Origin: Pseudomonas sp. 7SR1
GTDB lineage: Bacteria; Pseudomonadota; Gammaproteobacteria; Pseudomonadales; Pseudomonadaceae
Length of the DNA: 64,000 nucleotides
Assembly: GCF_900156465.1 (NCBI RefSeq)
Contig: NZ_LT707064.1
Span: 904,001 to 968,000 of the forward strand
Reading direction: 5' to 3'
In this document: in pieces, positions 62,787 to 64,000 of the stretch
Layout: every line of letters begins with the position of its first letter
Position numbering within the stretch: the first letter of the stretch is position 1
The notes under the pieces: model-generated
What the model saw: only the letters and a program-made list of their open reading frames with translations
Databases searched by the model: none
What the model was told of the DNA's origin: nothing
Made by a program: the position numbers and the translations under genes

Positions 62787-63632
62787 TCAATACCCCTGAG
62801 CCCCATAATCAACCACAAACTCAAACCCAACCACCCGCTCAACCCCCGTCTCCAACCGCCCATCCGGCCAAAGCCGCAACCACCGATACCCGGGCGCCTG
62901 CTCACCGACGGCAAAATCCTCACTCCCCGGCTCGAACTGAATGCAAGTCGAAGGCGAAGCCAACAACCGCACCCCATTGCGCTCCCGGTCGATCTCCTGG
63001 TGCACATGCCCCCAAAGCACTGCCCGCACCTGAGGAAACCGATCCAGCACCGCAAACAGCGCCTCGGGATTGCGCAACCCGATAGGCTCCATCCACGGGC
63101 AGCCAATCGACACCGGATGATGATGCAGGCACACCAGGTGATGGCGCTCCGGCGCTTCGCTCAAGGCATTGGCCAGCAGGATCAATTGTTCTTCTGCCAG
63201 GAAGCCAGGCACCGAGCCCGGCACCGCGGAGTCCAGCATCGTGATTCGCCAGTTGCCGATATCCACCACCGGATCGAGCAAAGTGCTCTGCACCGCCGCC
63301 TGGAGCATGACCTGCGGTTCGTCATGGTTACCCGGGATCCAGCGCGCCGGGGCATCGATTCGCCCGCTCAGGCGCCGGAATGCCTCGTAGGATTGCAGTG
63401 TCCCGTCCTGGGACAGGTCGCCCGTGGCAAGCATCAGGTCGACGTCCGGCTGCTGCCTGAGTACCAGGTCAATCACCGCTTGCAGGCTGTCACGGGTGTT
63501 CATGCCCAACAGGAGGCCGTCAGACTCGGCGAACAGGTGACTGTCGGACAGCTGGACCAGCAACGCCGCATCGGCGGTGGTCAAGGTGGATACGCTCGGC
63601 AAATCGCTCGCTCCCAGGCGCGATGACGCCAT
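62787..63632 (-). CDS. cpdA: 3',5'-cyclic-AMP phosphodiesterase CpdA
   Basis: CpdA hydrolyses cAMP and so limits Vfr/CRP activity. The 281-residue metallophosphoesterase has all metal-site motifs: Asp30-Ser-His32 (LSDSHLF), GDLSQDG (Asp72), GNHDEP (Asn102-His103), LHHHPV and GHVHQE. The ATG at 63632 is used; a TTG five codons upstream is possible. It follows the DUF1249 gene by 67 bp, in a spacer holding the palindrome GAACCGGAACCGGTTC. Its stop codon abuts the inverted-repeat element, so the coding sequence seems intact. Confidence 0.94.
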   Translation of the reverse strand: MASSRLGASDLPSVSTLTTADAALLVQLSDSHLFAESDGLLLGMNTRDSLQAVIDLVLRQQPDVDLMLATGDLSQDGTLQSYEAFRRLSGRIDAPARWIPGNHDEPQVMLQAAVQSTLLDPVVDIGNWRITMLDSAVPGSVPGFLAEEQLILLANALSEAPERHHLVCLHHHPVSIGCPWMEPIGLRNPEALFAVLDRFPQVRAVLWGHVHQEIDRERNGVRLLASPSTCIQFEPGSEDFAVGEQAPGYRWLRLWPDGRLETGVERVVGFEFVVDYGAQGY

Positions 63633-63699
63633 TGGCTGAAGTCGCAATTATGCTGGGGATGATCGAAAGGGGAAACCCGCGAACCGGAACCGGTTCACA

Positions 63700-64000
63700 C
63701 TAGCGAACGACTTCGAACTCGTGCCCCAGCGCCAGGCAATGACTCAGCCACTCTCCCAGGAACAGGTTCAACTGGGCTTTCTCGTCCGGCTGGTGCATTG
63801 AGGCATTGGGATAAGGATAGATGCCACGGAAGCGTCTTGCATGTTCGGCGCTGACGACTTCGGCCATGCGGGCATCGTGGTAGACCTGGACTTCCAGCTG
63901 CGGCACCGGCAGCCAGGGCAGGCTGTGCTCCTGGCGCACTTGCAGCGTGGTGGTATAGGGGCAGGTCTGCAGCACTTCGAGGGCCAGCACGCCGAGCATC
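63700..64000 (-). CDS. DUF1249 (YqiB-like) protein, C-terminal part
   Basis: The last 100 codons of a gene that runs off the right edge; the Met codon at 63999 is internal. The visible part (LEVLQTCPYTTTLQVRQEHS; VQVYHDARMAEVV; RRFRGIYPYPNASMHQPDEK; NLFLGEWLSHCLALGHE) matches the DUF1249/YqiB family, which sits between nudF and cpdA in many gammaproteobacteria. Function unknown. The location, 67 bp before cpdA, fits the nudF-yqiB-cpdA operon. Confidence 0.88.
   Translation of the reverse strand, partial: MLGVLALEVLQTCPYTTTLQVRQEHSLPWLPVPQLEVQVYHDARMAEVVSAEHARRFRGIYPYPNASMHQPDEKAQLNLFLGEWLSHCLALGHEFEVVR

Overview
This window looks like a chromosomal segment of a Pseudomonas of the fluorescens group. 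Coding is dense and GC-rich, genes have Pseudomonas-type products, and the intergenic spaces carry REP palindromes of the class built on GAGCAAGCTCGC and on GTGGCGAGGGG. From memory, gene order closely follows the P. aeruginosa PAO1 interval around PA4919-PA4971. Most of the window is therefore conserved core, with a few accessory pieces set into it.

Layout. 1-1365: the 5' end of an ALDH7-type dehydrogenase (amaB) and a divergent LysR regulator. 1602-4209: the NAD salvage pair pncB-nadE, facing azurin. 4402-12850: a tiny lipoprotein-like ORF, a LOG-family hydrolase, a small basic protein, a Nudix hydrolase and a three-gene transglutaminase / circularly permuted ATP-grasp / amidoligase cluster. 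13021-14405: a translationally coupled pair of unknown genes with the architecture of a membrane-active toxin and its membrane immunity protein. 14575-24346: ygiQ, the rpsF-rpsR-DUF2232-like-rplI-dnaB group, and rnr-rlmB. 24507-24979: two tandem tRNA-Leu(CAG) transcription units. 25109-29727: a chemoreceptor, purA and hisZ. 30042-40094: the classical nnrD-tsaE-amiB-mutL-miaA-hfq-hflX-hflK-hflC series on the minus strand. 40158-43647: queG, a TRIC/UPF0126-type membrane protein, orn and rsgA. 43818-47567: motA-motB and a divergent HDOD protein. 47610-55107: rhdA, psd, a PA4958-like protein, serB, a divergent SMP_2-like membrane protein and a PqiC-like lipoprotein. 55287-61192: parC, an esterase-like phytase-family protein, parE and yqiA. 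62787-64000: cpdA and the start of a DUF1249 (YqiB-like) gene.

How it works together. Most genes belong to housekeeping modules: NAD recycling, ribosome assembly and decay (S6, S18, L9, RsgA, HflX, RNase R, Orn), tRNA modification (MiaA, TsaE, QueG, RlmB for 23S rRNA), mismatch repair, membrane proteolysis control, topoisomerase IV and the flagellar stator.

The most unusual part is 61355-62782. Two inverted arms of about 292 bp, roughly 93% alike by eye, flank a single small gene (DUF6124-like). That gene is preceded by a leader predicted to fold into several strong hairpins, one of which covers its ribosome binding site. The unit sits exactly in the normally contiguous cpdA-yqiA junction, with its outer edge 4 bp from the cpdA stop codon. 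Other repeats of note are a 142-bp element with 26-bp terminal inverted repeats (9323-9464) and an 87-bp palindromic element between motA and motB (44901-44987). No insertion sequence, prophage, CRISPR array or rRNA gene was seen. No stretch above about 300 bp is empty: 20685-20987 holds the rpsF leader and a REP pair, 29728-30041 holds the hflC terminator and otherwise no gene I can support, and 61193-61695 and 62053-62786 hold the repeat arms and the leader.
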